Shown: in pieces, positions 55,812 through 57,218 of the stretch | Layout of the letters: the number at the start of each line of letters is the position of its first letter | Position numbering within the stretch: position 1 is the first letter of the stretch | Assembly (NCBI RefSeq): GCF_002777825.1 | Contig: NZ_MEIR01000079.1 | Span: 1-57,218, forward strand | Direction: 5' to 3' | Source of the DNA: Snodgrassella alvi | Lineage (GTDB): Bacteria > Pseudomonadota > Gammaproteobacteria > Burkholderiales > Neisseriaceae | DNA length: 57,218 bases | Made by a program: the position numbers and the translations under genes | The notes under the pieces: model-generated | Told to the model about the DNA's origin: nothing | What the model saw: the letters and a program-made list of their open reading frames with translations, nothing else | The model's database searches: none

Positions 55812-56492
55812 TGCCTACTCAAGCACGTAAAAGTTTGGGCTGTACTACTGCAAGAAAGTCATTCTGTTACTATTGCCATGAGCTGCGCTATTGTTGGCTT
55901 AAGCCGCTGTGCTTACTATTATCAACCCAAGTTAGCGGATGATTCAGTGATTATGTCGGTACTAAGTGCTATTACCGATAAGCATTTACGCTGGGGCTTT
56001 CCTAAATGTTTTAATCGCATCAGAAAGCTCGGCTATAAATGGAATCATAAACGCGTGTATCGGGTGTATTGTGAATTAAAGCTTAATCTCAGGGTAAAGC
56101 GTAAACAGCGCATTCCTCCACGAAATCCAGAAAGGCTATCAGTACCCAGTAAACAAGGTGAATGCTGGTCAATGGATTTTATGAGTGACAGCAGTCGCAA
56201 TCAACAGCGGTTTAGAACCTTCAATGTGATAGATGACTTTAATCATGAGGCGTTAGGCATTGATATTGCGGTTAGTTTACCGGCTGGCAGGATTACTCGT
56301 TATCTGGGTAAACTGGCCGAATATCATGGCTATCCACTCAAAATACGAGTGGATAATAAACCGGGATTTACCGGAAAAACATTCATCGACTGGGCAAAGT
56401 CACATGGTATAACCATAGATTATATTCAAGCAGGCAGCCCATATCAAAACGGATATATTGAACGATTTAATCGCACCTATCGCACAGTGTAG
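55812..56492 (+). pseudogene. IS3 OrfB transposase, frameshifted and truncated
   Basis: The main open part (from 55878) carries the DDE core: first Asp in W-S-M-D-F-M-S-D, second in R-V-D-N-K-P-G-F (usually D-N-G-P-E-F, so altered), Glu in Y-I-E-R-F-N-R-T-Y-R. It ends right after that, where about 60 residues are missing because the IS481-family element lies there. Upstream, an extra A in 55829-55832 breaks the link with OrfA. Confidence 0.85.
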
Positions 56493-57218
56493 TAGTGTTT
56501 ATTTAATCTGACATTCAGTGTATTTTAAAACAATAATGGAGTGTCAGTAATGAATCAATCTGCAAAAATAATTAAACCTAAATTAGGACTTTTAGAACTT
56601 GCTAAACAGTTAGGTAATGTTCAGCAAGCCTGTAAAGTCTTGGGATATAGTCGCGACAGCTATTATCGCTTCAAAAAACTCTATGAACAGGGCGGAGAAT
56701 TAGCTCTTCAGGAAATAAGTCGCAAAAAACCTATAGAGAAAAATCGCGTAGAGCCTCATATTGAGCAGGCTGTAGTTAATATGGCTTATGAATTTCCAGC
56801 TTATGGCCAACATCGGGTAGCTAATCAGCTACGTCTGCAAGGAATAATGGTCTCTGGCAGTGGTGTACGTTCAATCTGGTTACGCCACGATTTAGAAAGC
56901 TTCAAAAAAAGCTGATCGCTCTGGAAACAAAAGTAGCTCAGGAAGGGCTTGTGTTAACAGAAAGCCAGCTACAGGCTTTAGAGAAAGCGAAAGCAGCGCG
57001 AGAGGCACAGGGTGAAATTGAGACCCAGCATCCTGGTTACTTATGCGCACAAGATACATATTATGTTGGTCATATTAAAGGGATTGGGAAAATATACCAA
57101 CAAACGTTTATTGATACCTATTCAAGACTGGCGTTTGCTAAAGTATATACCGAGAAAAACAGTTTAGTAGCTGCGGATATGCTCAATGATAAAGTGATAC
57201 CATTTTTTGATAATGAGC
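56493..57218 (+). mobile_element. IS481-family element (runs off the right edge)
   Basis: Begins at about 56486-56496 inside the IS3 orfB and carries an IS481-type transposase. Its right end lies beyond the window, so target duplication cannot be checked. Confidence 0.8.
56550..57218 (+). pseudogene. IS481 transposase, frameshifted, partial
   Basis: The first part (ATG 56550, GGAG nine bases upstream) has the N-terminal HTH ([21 protein letters not shown]-split by Y-S-R-D-S-Y-Y-R) and stops at 56915. A run of seven A (56904-56910) shifts the frame by one; from there the second frame is open to the edge and continues the protein (A-L-E-T-K-V-A-Q-E-G, then the first catalytic Asp in T-F-I-D-T-Y-S-R-L-A-F). 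Ribosomal or polymerase slippage on the A7 run could restore some product. Confidence 0.8.

Larger units (their letters stand above)
55482..56492 (+). mobile_element. IS3-family element, inactive and interrupted
   Basis: The left end is at about 55482 (the same end sequence as in the remnant at 15633), followed by orfA, the A-AAA-AAG frameshift site typical of IS3 (55798-55805) and orfB. Three lesions kill it: an amber codon in orfA, a one-base insertion early in orfB (55829-55832), and loss of the orfB 3' end where an IS481-family element begins at about 56490. The right end is not in the window. Confidence 0.88.

Noticed and set aside
1-57218. CRISPR arrays, rRNA/tRNA genes, Neisseria-type DNA uptake sequences
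   Set aside because: I looked for regularly spaced repeats, tRNA-like cloverleaves and the GCCGTCTGAA core (both strands) and found none that stand up. A covariance-model scan would be needed to exclude small RNAs.

Overview
The window looks like chromosomal DNA of a low- to mid-GC member of the Neisseriaceae, most like a Snodgrassella-type gut symbiont. This is inferred from recalled protein similarity (FolE2, UvrB, Pgk and SecA resemble the Neisseria proteins), the absence of an obvious Neisseria DNA-uptake-sequence repeat, and the gene content. No rRNA, tRNA or CRISPR array was recognised. Most genes are housekeeping. Accessory material is concentrated at the left end (1-4.2 kb), at 9.4-16.2 kb, around 38 kb and at the right end (from 55.5 kb).

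Layout. 1-3.5 kb: a tandem array of DUF3304-like lipoprotein genes on the minus strand (one cut by the window edge, two intact, one decayed), built on a 1162-bp direct repeat. 4.3-8.9 kb: mqo, a small membrane protein and uvrB. 9.4-16.2 kb: accessory block with a KAP-type P-loop NTPase whose 3' half is far more AT-rich than its 5' half, an amidohydrolase/MFS operon, a DUF6710-like gene and a decayed IS3-family copy. 16.2-25.4 kb (minus): lysO, fpr, secA, a secreted protein, dciA, then an operon of a trans-sulfuration PLP enzyme, a membrane-anchored J-domain protein and a second ferredoxin-NADP reductase. 25.6-28.5 kb (plus): folE2 and dsbD. 28.6-38.1 kb: a roadblock-like protein, then recC-recB (4-bp overlap), a small membrane protein and a DUF445 protein. 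38.2-42.6 kb: the wreck of a TonB-dependent copper receptor, a Spy/CpxP-like LTxxQ protein, pgk, a MAPEG protein and a small Cys-rich secreted protein.

42.9-49.7 kb: a six-gene catabolic cluster (CitMHS transporter, AtuA/DUF1446 protein, a detached AtuA-C-terminal-like protein, both subunits of a 3-oxoacid CoA-transferase, thiolase) transcribed away from a divergent LysR regulator. The gene set implies import of an organic acid, conversion to a 3-oxoacid, CoA activation and thiolytic cleavage to acetyl-CoA. The substrate cannot be read from the sequence. 49.7-54.9 kb: comEA, tkt and an M20 amidohydrolase/MHS-transporter operon. 55.5 kb to the end: a dead IS3-family element interrupted by an IS481-family element that itself carries a frameshift and runs off the window.

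Best candidates for something undescribed: the DUF3304 array, where a constant framework alternates with variable segments in the manner of an immunity-gene array; the AtuA/CitMHS/CoA-transferase cluster with an unknown substrate; and the mosaic KAP NTPase. Signs of recent gene loss and copying include a 90-bp stray fragment of the folE2 active-site region beside dciA, the copper-receptor pseudogene, and homopolymer tracts that could vary in length.
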